From NCBI GenBank assembly GCA_963739995.1, contig CAVUCH010000018.1, positions 124,001 through 188,000 on the forward strand: a stretch of DNA of 64,000 nucleotides. Reading direction: 5' to 3'. The notes below the pieces were generated by a model. The model did no database searches. It had not been told where the DNA came from and worked only from the letters and a program-made list of their open reading frames with translations. Below are positions 38,297-46,947 of the stretch, in pieces. The translations under genes were made by a program, and so were the position numbers. Origin of the DNA: CAVUCH01 sp963739995. GTDB taxonomy: Bacteria; Acidobacteriota; Vicinamibacteria; Vicinamibacterales; JAENWD01. How positions within the stretch are numbered: the stretch's first letter is position 1; every line of letters starts with the position of its first letter.

Positions 38297-39666
38297 TCAC
38301 CGTACCTTCCAGGGTGAGGAGCCCGCGGACGCCCACGGTGTCGCCGTCCGTCAGCTTCGCGCAGTTGCCGCGTTTGAAGGTTGTGGAGCCGCTGGTCGTG
38401 ACAGTCCGGCCCTCGATCGTGAACGTAACGGCGGGACACGTGCCCGCGAGGCCGCTCACAGTGCCGCCGAGGGTGATCGCTTGCAACTCGACTCCAGCCT
38501 GGGTGACGCTGAGCGTCGTGCCGGCGACTGTAATGGTACCCCTGCGCTCACTGGCGGTCGCGTTCGGAGCAATCGTGTAGCCGACAGCGCCCGGGCCGGT
38601 GCCCCCGGTTGTGGTCAGCTGGATCCACTCCGGCGAACCCGTCGCGGTCCACGCGCATGTGCCGGTCGTGCTGACCGTGAGGGTGCCGTTCCCGCCGGTC
38701 GCACCGGCGGTGATCGGATTGTCGGGGTCGACGTCGAACCTGCAGGACGGCGGCGGGGGGGCACCGGCAGCCGCCTGCTGCACGGTGAAGCTGGCGGTAC
38801 CCACCGTGATCTGCCCGGCGCGGGCGGTGCCTGTGTCATTCGCCGCGACCCGATAGGCGATCTGCGCGTCCCCAATGCCGTTCGTTGCCGAAGTAATCGA
38901 CAGCCAGGCCTGATCGGACGCAGCGTTCCACGAGCACGCACTGCCAGCGGTCAGCGAGACGGTGCCTTCCGTGGCCGATGCATCCAGCTGCGCCGACCCC
39001 GGCTGCAACGCATACGAGCAACCCGCGGGGGGCGGCGGTTGGGGCCCCGACGCGGAGACCTGCGTGACCTCGAACCGGACGCCGCCAATCAGTACCTGTG
39101 CCCACGCGCGCGGCGCCCGCATTCGCGAGCGCGCGGATTGTCACGCTGCCGGGCCCGTTTCCCTGCGCGCCCTGCGTGACCGACAGCCAGTCGGCGTCGG
39201 TCGCGGCGGTCCACGCGCAGCCCGCCGGTCCCTGAACGTTGACGCCCACCGACGTCACGGCGGCACCAATCTGCACGCCGTTTCGATCGAGAGCGAACCG
39301 GCAGGGCGCACCCGCCTGACCGACTTCGACAATCTGTCCCGCCACGTTTACGGACCCGCGTCGCGGAAGCCCGGAAGGGTTCGTCTGCACGTTGTATCGC
39401 AGTGTGGACTCGCCCTGCCCCTCCACGGGAGGCATGAGCGCAACCCAACTCACCTGCGCAGCGGCCGTCCACACGCATTCGCGGTCGGCCAGCACGGCGA
39501 TCGCGCCCTGCCCGCCAGACGCGGTGAAGCTGGGCGTGCTGTTGGTGGCCGTGAGCTGACATTTGGCGGGCGACGGCCCCGCGACCGTGGTGCTGGAGGT
39601 CGAGCCGCAACTGATGGAAGCGGCGATTGCGAGGGCGGCGGTCAGAGTCCGAGAGGCCCGGGTCAT
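38268..39666 (-). CDS. BACON-repeat lipoprotein with a DUF5666-like end, frameshifted
   Basis: Probable lipoprotein: ALAIAASISCG contains a lipobox Cys. Four BACON-like Ig domains follow, each with a Cys start, CxWTA, a W in the centre and VTQAG or similar at the end (CVWTAAAQVSWVALMP, CAWTAATDADWLSVTQG, CSWNAASDQAWLSITSA, CAWTATGSPEWIQLTT). The C-terminal 75 residues look like DUF5666 (LGGTVSGLAGTCPAVTF to GTVNATEVDL). The first one and a half repeats lie in one frame, the rest in another, joined near 39105 in a GC-rich run. Without the frameshift it would be about 466 residues. BACON domains are thought to bind carbohydrate or mucin, but that is not certain. Confidence 0.75.
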
Positions 39667-39736
39667 CGTGGTTATGGTCCTGCTCGGGTAGAAGAACAAT
39701 ATACGGGCCAACGGTGCGCGGCGGGTGCGTGGGGTG

Positions 39737-40492
39737 TCAGCGCGCCGGGCGAAAAATCAGGATGTGCTGGCGTGGGAGGCTGCTGTCCAGGCGGTCGAGT
39801 TCAAATCCCTCGGCTTCGAGTTCGCGCCGCGCGTCGGCCACGCTCATCTTGTGCTCCGGCCGAATGGGCACGGCCGGATCTTCCTTGCGATACTCCAGGA
39901 GAACGAGCCGTCCGGTGCGCTTGAGCGAGGTCAGCAGTTTACTCAAGATGACCTGCGGCTGTGCCAACTCGTGGTAAACGTCCACCATAAGGATGAGGTC
40001 GAAGGTGCGCGGCGGCAGCCGCGGATCATCTTCCGCGCTCTGCACCGGTTCGACGTTCGAGAGAGCCTCCCGCTGGAGACGCCTGCGCAACAATGACAAC
40101 ATCTCCGGCTGAATGTCGGCGGCGAATACGCGGCCGGACGGGCCGACACGCCGGGCGAGCCGCACGGTGAAGTACCCAGACCCGGCGCCCAGATCGGCCA
40201 CCACTGCACCAGGCCAGAGCCCGAGTGCCTCCACGGCTCGGTCCGGTCTCTCTTCGGCTTCGCGTTCGGGCCGGTCCAGCCAGTCGGCCCCCGCGTGCGA
40301 CATGACGTTGGCGATCGGGCGGCCGCTGATCGGATGCACGCCCGGGCCGGCGCCGACACCCTGCAGCGCCACGGCGCGTTCGACCGTCGCGAGCGCAGCG
40401 GGCGCCGAGGCACAGGCGAGGCCCAGGAGCGCGATGGCGAGTGTGCCGGCACAAGGCCGGCGGAACGCGATCCAAACGGGATTCATCACCAT
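39737..40492 (-). CDS. Class I SAM-dependent methyltransferase with an N-terminal export signal
   Basis: The 252-residue protein has a hydrophobic N-terminus (TLAIALLGLACASAPAALA) that looks like a signal peptide with a possible lipobox Cys. A full class I methyltransferase fold follows: motif I VVADLGAGSGYFTVRLARRV, then VFAADIQPEMLSLL, and LILMVDVYHELAQP for motif IV. The ending RQHILIFRPAR is typical of the fold. Exported SAM-dependent methyltransferases are odd because SAM is cytoplasmic, yet related proteins occur in other bacteria. The start is probably the ATG at 40492 or 40486. Substrate unknown. Confidence 0.8.
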   Translation of the reverse strand: MVMNPVWIAFRRPCAGTLAIALLGLACASAPAALATVERAVALQGVGAGPGVHPISGRPIANVMSHAGADWLDRPEREAEERPDRAVEALGLWPGAVVADLGAGSGYFTVRLARRVGPSGRVFAADIQPEMLSLLRRRLQREALSNVEPVQSAEDDPRLPPRTFDLILMVDVYHELAQPQVILSKLLTSLKRTGRLVLLEYRKEDPAVPIRPEHKMSVADARRELEAEGFELDRLDSSLPRQHILIFRPAR

Positions 40493-40539
40493 GCACTTTG
40501 ACACGAGTGCGGCCGCGGTGGCGAAATGTGGTGACTACC

Positions 40540-41232
40540 ATGAACATCCTCCTCCCGCTCGGCATCGCGGCGGTCGCGTTCCTGGTGGTGTACCGCGACT
40601 TCACGAACGTGCAGTTGTTGTATGGCGGACAGGCGGTGCTCTTCCTCTCGGTCCTCATTACGGGTGTGCATGGCAGGGCGATGCAGGCGCCCCCGATGGA
40701 CATCGCGGGCGGTGAGGCCGTAATGCATGGAGGGCTGTGGCCGATCCTGTTCATCACTGTCGCGTGCGGGGCGATCAGCGGCTTCCACTCGCTCGTCGCG
40801 AGCGGCACGACCGTGCGCCAGTTGCCCCGCGAGAGCGACGGCCGCACCATCGGCTACGGCGCGATGCTCGTCGAGAGTGTGCTGGCAATCTCGGTGCTGG
40901 TTGCCGTTGCGGCGGCCCTGCCGCGGCCCATCTTCGGAGCCGGGAACCAGCTCGTTGGCGCGCTGGCGCTCACAACCGTGAGCGTATGGCTCGCGCAGCG
41001 GGCGCGGCGCAACCTGTTCGCGCTCATCCCGGCGGTCTTCATGATCGTCACGACGATCGCGGCGCTGTGGCTTCAGATGGAGCGGAACCTCGGAGGGGAG
41101 AATCCCGTTCTCGGGGTCACGGCCGGCGCGCTGCTGTTGCTGGCGGTCGGCGTGGTGGCAGTCGGGGTCGCCCGGTTCAGCCAGGCGCTTCAGAGTCCGG
41201 CGCCCCGGTCCATGGTCGCCGTGGCGGACTGA
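40540..41232 (+). CDS. Severely shortened carbon starvation protein A (CstA) homologue
   Basis: CstA is a large membrane peptide/pyruvate transporter of about 480-700 residues with up to 18 helices. This 230-residue protein keeps only two blocks of it. One is the CstA signature LWPILFITVACGAISGFHSL followed by VASGTTVRQLPRESDGRTIG and YGAMLVESVLA. The other is PIFGAGNQLVGALALTTVSV to the C-terminal helices. The stretch of about 180 residues that lies between them in E. coli CstA is missing, and so is most of the N-terminal half, replaced by two helices. The reading frame is clean. It could be a minimal transporter, a subunit, or a remnant. Confidence 0.75.
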   Translation: MNILLPLGIAAVAFLVVYRDFTNVQLLYGGQAVLFLSVLITGVHGRAMQAPPMDIAGGEAVMHGGLWPILFITVACGAISGFHSLVASGTTVRQLPRESDGRTIGYGAMLVESVLAISVLVAVAAALPRPIFGAGNQLVGALALTTVSVWLAQRARRNLFALIPAVFMIVTTIAALWLQMERNLGGENPVLGVTAGALLLLAVGVVAVGVARFSQALQSPAPRSMVAVAD

Positions 41233-41307
41233 GCACTCCGCCGCCGCCGATCGACCACGGCGCCCGTATCGGCCGCGCGCCATGGCAGTGGATTCTCATC
41301 TTCCGCA

Positions 41308-41560
41308 TCACCGCCGTCGCGTCCACGTCTCGAGCGGGATCGACAACAGGACATATCCGCGCCGCAGCGCCCGCACGCGGGCCGAGGTACTCGCGCTGTG
41401 GAAATTCCTTCGACAGCAGGCGGCCCTTCAGCCGACGGATCTCATACCGGTACAGTGCGCTCAGGAAGTCACGCACCACCTGCGGGTCGGTGTCACCGGT
41501 CGGGACGACACCGTGCTTTCGGAGCTCCTCGAGAACCTCCACGGTGTAGTCGAAGCGCAC
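41308..41560 (-). CDS. Small conserved protein (about 83 residues), frameshifted
   Basis: The open frame from GTG 41560 gives a well-formed small protein for about 55 residues (MRFDYTVEVLEELRKHGVVP, VVRDFLSALYRYEIRRLKGR, LLSKEFPQREYLG). Its natural ending is in another frame: VRALRRGYVLLSIPLETWTR and a stop at 41308-41310. The first frame continues to 41177 with no protein-like sequence. One indel near 41385 joins them. I do not know a family name; the motif pattern looks like a helical protein with a short beta end. A TACAAT hexamer six bases ahead of the GTG suggests a leaderless start. Confidence 0.6.
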
Positions 41561-41566
41561 TGCTTG

Positions 41567-41572
41567 ATTGTA
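41567..41572 (-). promoter_or_regulatory. Putative -10 element, leaderless start of the small gene
   Basis: On the minus strand TACAAT ends six bases before the GTG at 41560, with no ribosome binding site between. Confidence 0.4.
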
Positions 41573-41681
41573 GTCGCGCGGGTGCGAGCCGGATTGGGAC
41601 TACGCTTGCTCATCGTCCGGCGTCTCCGGTGGTCCGAAGCGCTCCCGACAGTTCTGCTACAGAGAACGGTATTCGAGGAGG

Positions 41682-41703
41682 CCGACTGAAGTCGGGCCCT
41701 ACG
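41682..41703 (-). repeat. Palindromic repeat copy between two leftward genes
   Basis: The complement reads GCGTAGGGCCCGACTTCAGT and continues CGG, matching the GGGCCGGGACTTCAGTCCCGG family with a short deletion. It sits in the 170-base gap after the CoA transferase stop. Confidence 0.55.
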
Positions 41704-41730
41704 CCGTTGGTCCCCACGCACTGGTCCCTC

Positions 41731-43224
41731 TCACCCGAAGATCTTCGCGTCGATGTCGGGCAGCATCTGCCCCGTTTCTAGCAGGTTCCTGTGCAGCTCG
41801 AAGCACGTCGCCAGGTCGTGGCTGATGTGCCCGACACGGGCGCGCTCGAGGTAACGGTGGAGATAGGGGCGATAGGCTGGGTGGGCGCAGTTGTTGATGA
41901 TGCGCTCGGCGCGGGCGCTGGGGCCCAGACCGCGCAGGTCGGCGAGGCCCTGGTCGGTGACGACGACCTGCACGGAGTGCTCGTTGTGATCCACGTGGGA
42001 CGCCATCGGCACGATGGCGCTGATCCGTCCGCCTTTCGCGACGGACGGGCACATGAAGAGGGAGAGATAACTGTTGCGTGTGAAGTCGCCACTGCCGCCG
42101 ATCCCGTTCATCATGTTCATGCCCGCCACGTGCGTCGAGTTCGCGTGGCCATAGATGTCGATTTCGAGGGCTGTGTTGATCGTGATCACGCCGAACCGGC
42201 GAATCACGCCGGGGTTGTTGCTCAGCTCCTGCGGGCGGAGCACCACCCGCGGTCCGAAGAAATCGAAGTTGTCGTAGACGCGCTGGATGAGGCGATCCGT
42301 GAGGGTCAGGGCTGTCGAGCTCGCGCCGATCAGTCGCCCGCTTTCCATCAACGCCACCAGGGAGTCCTGAAACACCTCGGTGAACATCACGAAGTCCGGG
42401 ATGTCGGGGTGTGCGCCGAGCTGCGCCATCACCGCATTCGCGACGTTGCCGACGCCCGCCTGCAGCGGCAGAAACTCCGGCGGGATGCGCCCGACGCGCA
42501 GCTCCTCGACGAGGAAACGCACCACCTGATCGGCAATGCGCTGGCTCGCCACATCGGCGGGCGCAAACGGGTGCACACCGTCGGGCGCCGAGTGCTCGAC
42601 GATGCCGACGATGCGGGAGGCGTCGACCTGCACGAACGGCACACCGATCTTCCCGAGCGGATCGAGGATCGGAATGGGCAGCCGGTGGGGCGGCGGCGGC
42701 AGCAGCGCGATGTCGGTCATCTCGCGCAGGCGGGGAGAGTGCCGCCCATTCACCTCGATGATGATCCTCTTCGCCGAATGGAGCAGCGTGGGCGACAGCC
42801 CGACGGAGGTGGTGAGGAACACCTGGCCCTCCGACGAAACCTCGGTAGCCTCGACGACCGCGAGGTCGATGTCGCCGAAGAACCCGAACAGCAGCGCCTG
42901 CGGGACGTGCGACAGGTGCATGTCCACGAACTCGACCGTGCCGCTGTTGATCTGGGCCCGCAGCCTGGGACTCGACTGATAGGGCGCACGCCACGAGATC
43001 GCCTCAGCCTCGGCGAGGTCGTCGTCCAGTTCGCCGGTGGACGCGCCGGTGATCACGCGGAGCCTGAACGGCCGGCCGGCCTGATGTTCCTCGCGGGCGC
43101 GGACGGCAAGTGCACGCGGCACGAGCTTGGCCGCTCCTGCGGGGGTGAACCCGCTGAAGCCGACGGTCTGGCCATCGCTGATGTACGCGGCGGCTTCCTC
43201 GGGGGTCAGGCGTGGGAAGGACAT
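41731..43224 (-). CDS. Acetyl-CoA hydrolase/succinyl-CoA:acetate CoA-transferase family protein
   Basis: Class I CoA-transferase of 497 residues that would transfer CoA between acyl-CoA and acetate/succinate. The active-site Glu is in FVMFTEVFQDSL near residue 280, where it forms the CoA thioester. Further family signatures are FSGFTPAGAAKLVPRAL at the N-terminus, VQVDASRIVGIVEHSAPD and MMNGIGGSGDFTRNSYLSLF, the glycine-rich loop, with ISAIVPMASHVDHNEHSVQV after it. ATG 43224 is chosen because homology starts with SFPRLTPEEAAAYI; a frame open to 43344 adds an unrelated stretch. Which acyl donor it prefers cannot be told. Confidence 0.9.
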   Translation of the reverse strand: MSFPRLTPEEAAAYISDGQTVGFSGFTPAGAAKLVPRALAVRAREEHQAGRPFRLRVITGASTGELDDDLAEAEAISWRAPYQSSPRLRAQINSGTVEFVDMHLSHVPQALLFGFFGDIDLAVVEATEVSSEGQVFLTTSVGLSPTLLHSAKRIIIEVNGRHSPRLREMTDIALLPPPPHRLPIPILDPLGKIGVPFVQVDASRIVGIVEHSAPDGVHPFAPADVASQRIADQVVRFLVEELRVGRIPPEFLPLQAGVGNVANAVMAQLGAHPDIPDFVMFTEVFQDSLVALMESGRLIGASSTALTLTDRLIQRVYDNFDFFGPRVVLRPQELSNNPGVIRRFGVITINTALEIDIYGHANSTHVAGMNMMNGIGGSGDFTRNSYLSLFMCPSVAKGGRISAIVPMASHVDHNEHSVQVVVTDQGLADLRGLGPSARAERIINNCAHPAYRPYLHRYLERARVGHISHDLATCFELHRNLLETGQMLPDIDAKIFG

Positions 43225-43285
43225 GATGGCGGCACTCCTCAGACGCCACCCGCAGCGGCTGAGGAGCACGGGCGGCGGGCGCGCG

Positions 43286-43543
43286 TCAGCGTGCGCCGGC
43301 AGTTTCGAATTCCCGGGACGCGTCGCTGGCGATCGCTGCGCCAAAGACGCCCGTCCAGGGCGGTATCACGATTGAGAGGGCACCAGTGGCCCGCGCCTGG
43401 CACGCCGCCCAGCACACCCACCCAGGCACTGCCGCGCGATCGACCTCGTGTGTCTCGGCCCCGAGCAGGCCGGCGGTCCTGTGCCAGGCCTGATCGTCAT
43501 GCTGCGCGAGATCGTGTTCGAGATCGGTGAGGGATGAGCGCAT
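43286..43543 (-). CDS. Small hypothetical protein
   Basis: An 85-residue frame from ATG 43543 (MRSSLTDLEHDLAQHDDQAW) with a plausible helical start and a hydrophobic end (GALSIVIPPWTGVFGAAIA). It lies 62 bases upstream of the CoA transferase on the same strand and would fill the gap before the divergent MATE gene. I recognise no family and no clear ribosome binding site, so it may not be a real gene. Confidence 0.35.
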   Translation of the reverse strand: MRSSLTDLEHDLAQHDDQAWHRTAGLLGAETHEVDRAAVPGWVCWAACQARATGALSIVIPPWTGVFGAAIASDASREFETAGAR

Positions 43544-43650
43544 GTATCGGGTGGAGCTGTGAGGACAGGCCCAGAACGTGGGCCCGGTGAGGATTCTAGC
43601 ATTTCCTCCCCCACGCGCGTGGCACGCGTCAGGTATCCTTGATCCTTTGC

Positions 43651-45021
43651 ATGCGAGCCGTTTTTCATCACCTGCGGGAAGAGTTCCGTCCGATGGTCTC
43701 GCTGGCGTGGCCTGTGGTGGTCGCGGAGCTGGGCTGGATGGTGATGGGTCTGGTGGATACACTCATGGTCGGACGGGTGTCGCCACAGGCCATCGGCGCA
43801 GTGGGCCTCGGCAGCTCGGTGTTCGTGGCGTTCGCGATCTTCGGCATGGGCCTGCTGCTCGGGCTCGACACGCTGGTGTCGCAGGCCTATGGCGCGGGCG
43901 CACGCGAGGAATGCCACCGGTGGCTCCTCCACGGGTTGTATCTCGCGTTGATCGCCTCGGTGCCGGTGATGGCCGCATCCTGGGAGCTGGTGCACCTCAT
44001 GCCCCGGTGGGGTCTGCACCCGACGGTGCTCGAGATGACCGCACCATACCTGCGGATTGTCACGTGGAGCACCCTGCCGCTCCTCCTGTATGCCGCGCTG
44101 CGGCGGTACCTGCAGGCCATGAACGTGGTGCGACCCATCATGATGGCGCTCGTGACCGCCAACCTCGTGAACGTCGTCGTGAACTGGCTGCTGATCTTCG
44201 GCCACCTCGGGTTCCCGCGCATGGGGACGGACGGCGCGGCCTGGGCAACCGTGGCGTCTCGCGTCTACCTGGTCGTCGCGCTCGCGGCGGTAATTGCCTG
44301 GCACGAGCGGGGCGCACGCGTGAGCCTGTTCTCGACGCCGCTGGGGATCGAAGCGCCGCGACTCTGGCGGCTTGTGAATCTCGGGTTCCCGGCGGCCACG
44401 CACCTGACGGCCGAAGTGGGAGTTTTCGCCGCGGCGACAGCGCTGGCCGGCTGGCTCGATCCCCTTTCGCTGACGGCGCACCAGATTGCGCTGAACATCG
44501 TCAGCCTCACCTACATGGTGCCGCTCGGGGTGGCCTCGGCCGGAGCGGTACGGGTCGGACAGGCCATCGGCCGGGGGGATCTTTACGGGGCAAGCCAGGC
44601 CGGGTGGACCGCCATCGCCATCGGCGTCGGGTTCATGGGCTGCGCGGCGCTCGGGCTCCTGACGGTTCCGTCGCAAATCATCGGGCTGTTCACCCACGAA
44701 CCGTCAGTCGTGGCGCTCGGCGTCTCCCTGCTGTTCCTGGCCGCGCTCTTCCAGTTGTTCGACGGGCTGCAGGGCGTCGCGACGGGTGCGCTCCGCGGTC
44801 TCGGCGACACCCGCACCGCGATGATTTCGAATGTGGCCGCGCACTGGCTGTTCGGCCTGCCCGTCGGATATCTTCTGTGTTTCGTCGCAGGCTGGGGCGT
44901 GACGGGGCTCTGGATCGGCCTGTCGCTGGGGCTCGTGGTCGTCGGGCTCGTGTTGCTCATGACATGGGCGTCGCGCATGCGCGCGCTGCGCGTTCAGGGC
45001 ATCGCGGTGGCCCTCCCGTGA
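43651..45021 (+). CDS. MATE-family efflux transporter
   Basis: Cation-coupled drug/metabolite exporter of 456 residues with twelve hydrophobic segments in two similar halves. The conserved opening is SLAWPVVVAELGWMVMGLVD followed by TLMVGRVSPQAIGAVGLG, and the second half repeats it with LGFPAATHLTAEVGVFAAAT. QAMNVVRPIMMALVTANLVN and GALRGLGDTRTAM are the typical loop motifs. ATG 43651 is used; an in-frame TTG at 43639 is less likely. The stop overlaps the GTG of the next gene (GTGA), so it is coupled to the MFS gene. NorM-type substrates cannot be read from the sequence. Confidence 0.9.
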   Translation: MRAVFHHLREEFRPMVSLAWPVVVAELGWMVMGLVDTLMVGRVSPQAIGAVGLGSSVFVAFAIFGMGLLLGLDTLVSQAYGAGAREECHRWLLHGLYLALIASVPVMAASWELVHLMPRWGLHPTVLEMTAPYLRIVTWSTLPLLLYAALRRYLQAMNVVRPIMMALVTANLVNVVVNWLLIFGHLGFPRMGTDGAAWATVASRVYLVVALAAVIAWHERGARVSLFSTPLGIEAPRLWRLVNLGFPAATHLTAEVGVFAAATALAGWLDPLSLTAHQIALNIVSLTYMVPLGVASAGAVRVGQAIGRGDLYGASQAGWTAIAIGVGFMGCAALGLLTVPSQIIGLFTHEPSVVALGVSLLFLAALFQLFDGLQGVATGALRGLGDTRTAMISNVAAHWLFGLPVGYLLCFVAGWGVTGLWIGLSLGLVVVGLVLLMTWASRMRALRVQGIAVALP

Positions 45022-46235
45022 ACGGCGCGTCGGGCGATCGCCTGTTCACGGCGCGCTTCTTCGTGATGTGCGGCTTCACGTTCACGGTGTTCCTCTCGGC
45101 GCTGCAGCTGCTTCCCACGGCGCCCTTCCACATCCACGATCTGGGCGGGAGCACCGCCGCGTCCGGATTGTTTCTCGGGCTGCTGACGTTCTCGTCCGCC
45201 TTCTCCGCCCCAGTCACCGGCGCACTGGCCGATCGCTTGGGGCGCACCCGTCAGCTGCTCGTGTGCAGCATGGCGATCGCCGGCTTCTCCGTCCTGTACG
45301 CCATTGCGCCTACCGTGCCGCTCCTGCTGGTGCTCGTGCCCCTGCACGGCATCGTCTGGTCGGGTCTGCTGTCGGCCTCCGCGGCCCACATGACGAGCAT
45401 CCTGCCCCCATTGCGGCGTGCAGAGGGCATCGGATACTGGGGATTCTCGTCCGTGATCGCGCTCGCCGTGGCCCCGCCGATCGGCTTCTGGATCTATCAA
45501 TTCGGCTGGTTCTGGCTCTGCATGTTCGCGGCGCTGCTGAACCTGGTGATGGCGGCCATCGCATGGCAGCTCCGAGAGGCGCCCCGTCCCGCCGTGCGCG
45601 CCGCCTACGAGCACGATCCCCGTGGATGGGTCGAGTGGCGCGTCCTCCTGCTCTCACTGCCGCTGTTCCTCTACAGCTATGCCTACGGTGGCATCACGAG
45701 CTTCAGCGCCATGTACGCCGACTCGCTCGGCATCACACCCAAGAGCGTGTATCTCACCGCACTGGCCGCGGCCATCCTGGTGACGCGGCCGGTTTTTGGT
45801 ACGCTCGGTGACCGTTTCGGGTACCGCCGGGTGTTCGCGCCCTGCCTCGTGCTGATCACGGCAGGTCTCGTCCTGCTCGCGATGGCGACGACCCGCTCCG
45901 GGCTGATCCTCTCCGCCATCGTGTTCGGTACCGGGTTCGGCACCGCCTACCCGGTGTTTGCGGCGTACGTCACGCATGGCGTGCGGGAAGATCGGCGCGG
46001 CGCGGCGTTCGGCGCGATTCTCGCCGCGTTCGACACGGGCATCGGGACGGGGTCCTCCTCGCTCGGGTGGCTGGTGGCGAATTTCGGGTACGGCACGGCG
46101 TTCGGCGTCGCCGCGGCCCTCTCTGCGCTGGCGTTGCCGGCGTTCTTCCTGGCCGATCGGCAGGCAGGCCTGCAGACCGCACCAACAGCGTCGACCGCGG
46201 GCGTCCCTGCGGATCCACCCTCACCGATTGTGTGA
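45018..46235 (+). CDS. Major facilitator superfamily transporter
   Basis: A 405-residue MFS permease with twelve predicted helices. The loop between helices 2 and 3 has the conserved GALADRLGRTRQLL motif, and the equivalent loop in the second half reads GTLGDRFGYRRVF. GTG 45018 overlaps the MATE stop by four bases, the same coupling used elsewhere in the window. A longer frame runs back through the MATE gene, but that part is a shadow. MFS proteins of this type export drugs, sugars or metabolites; the substrate is unknown. The stop again overlaps a possible GTG start of the next gene. Confidence 0.9.
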   Translation: MNGASGDRLFTARFFVMCGFTFTVFLSALQLLPTAPFHIHDLGGSTAASGLFLGLLTFSSAFSAPVTGALADRLGRTRQLLVCSMAIAGFSVLYAIAPTVPLLLVLVPLHGIVWSGLLSASAAHMTSILPPLRRAEGIGYWGFSSVIALAVAPPIGFWIYQFGWFWLCMFAALLNLVMAAIAWQLREAPRPAVRAAYEHDPRGWVEWRVLLLSLPLFLYSYAYGGITSFSAMYADSLGITPKSVYLTALAAAILVTRPVFGTLGDRFGYRRVFAPCLVLITAGLVLLAMATTRSGLILSAIVFGTGFGTAYPVFAAYVTHGVREDRRGAAFGAILAAFDTGIGTGSSSLGWLVANFGYGTAFGVAAALSALALPAFFLADRQAGLQTAPTASTAGVPADPPSPIV

Positions 46236-46306
46236 AGAATGCACAGGATCGGGCACGACGGAACCCGGACGGCGGCGAGCCGGCGTCTCAGCCCCGGCGA
46301 GACGGC

Positions 46307-46804
46307 ATGGCGTCCGAAGACCTGTCACCCACCGCGAGGGAGCCGGGGCTGGACGTGCAGTCCCCCCGAGACGCTGTGAACCGGGACCACGAGTCAGTGC
46401 GGAACGAGGAGGCGGGACCTCAAACCCGGCGGTCCATGACACTGACGACGCTCGCGCTCCTGCTCACAATCGCGGAGCCGCTCGGGGTGGCGTTCTATGC
46501 GTCGAGCATCCTGACAACCATCATCGACCGCGGCGGGTGGGCAGTCTTCCTGCTTTGCGTGCGGCTGGCCATCACCGGCATCGGCGTCGGCGCCGGCCGT
46601 GCGTTGTGGAACGGGCGTCCGGGCGCCGCGGCCTTCGCCCGCGTGGCTGTCGTGCTTACGGCAGCAGGCGTGCTCCTCACGTTCCTCGCGCCCACGTTCC
46701 CCCGCAACCGGCCACCGGGCACCACGGCTCCGCTCCTGGTCCTCCTGCTGACGTACTACGCGGCGTGGTTCGCGTACCTCACGAGGGTGATTGCGAAGCC
46801 CTGA
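46307..46804 (+). CDS. Small membrane protein, four hydrophobic segments
   Basis: A 165-residue protein. After a hydrophilic N-terminus of about 45 residues come four hydrophobic stretches (LALLLTIAEPLGVAFYASSI, GWAVFLLCVRLAITGIGVGA, VAVVLTAAGVLLTFLAPTF, APLLVLLLTYYAAWFAYLT). I know no family for it. ATG 46307 is taken, but GTG 46232 overlaps the MFS stop as GTGA, like the other genes in this operon, and would add 25 residues. It is probably the third gene of the MATE-MFS operon. Confidence 0.6.
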   Translation: MASEDLSPTAREPGLDVQSPRDAVNRDHESVRNEEAGPQTRRSMTLTTLALLLTIAEPLGVAFYASSILTTIIDRGGWAVFLLCVRLAITGIGVGAGRALWNGRPGAAAFARVAVVLTAAGVLLTFLAPTFPRNRPPGTTAPLLVLLLTYYAAWFAYLTRVIAKP

Positions 46805-46947
46805 AGCAGTCGTCTACGTCCGGCTGCAGTCCGATGCTACGTACATGGGCCGTGCCGCTCAGCAGTTAGCAACACACGATCGCCAAGAGGAACGCGGCTT
46901 GCTCCAGTCATCGCATTCCATCGTCTTCATCAACAGTGGAGGTGCAC

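Noticed and set aside
37122..39179. A 685-residue rightward open frame over the outer-membrane and BACON genes
   Set aside because: It has no recognisable domain, while the leftward strand has signal peptides and repeats of known type.
43366..44697. A 443-residue leftward frame over the MATE gene
   Set aside because: It is a His/Arg-rich shadow of a conserved membrane transporter.
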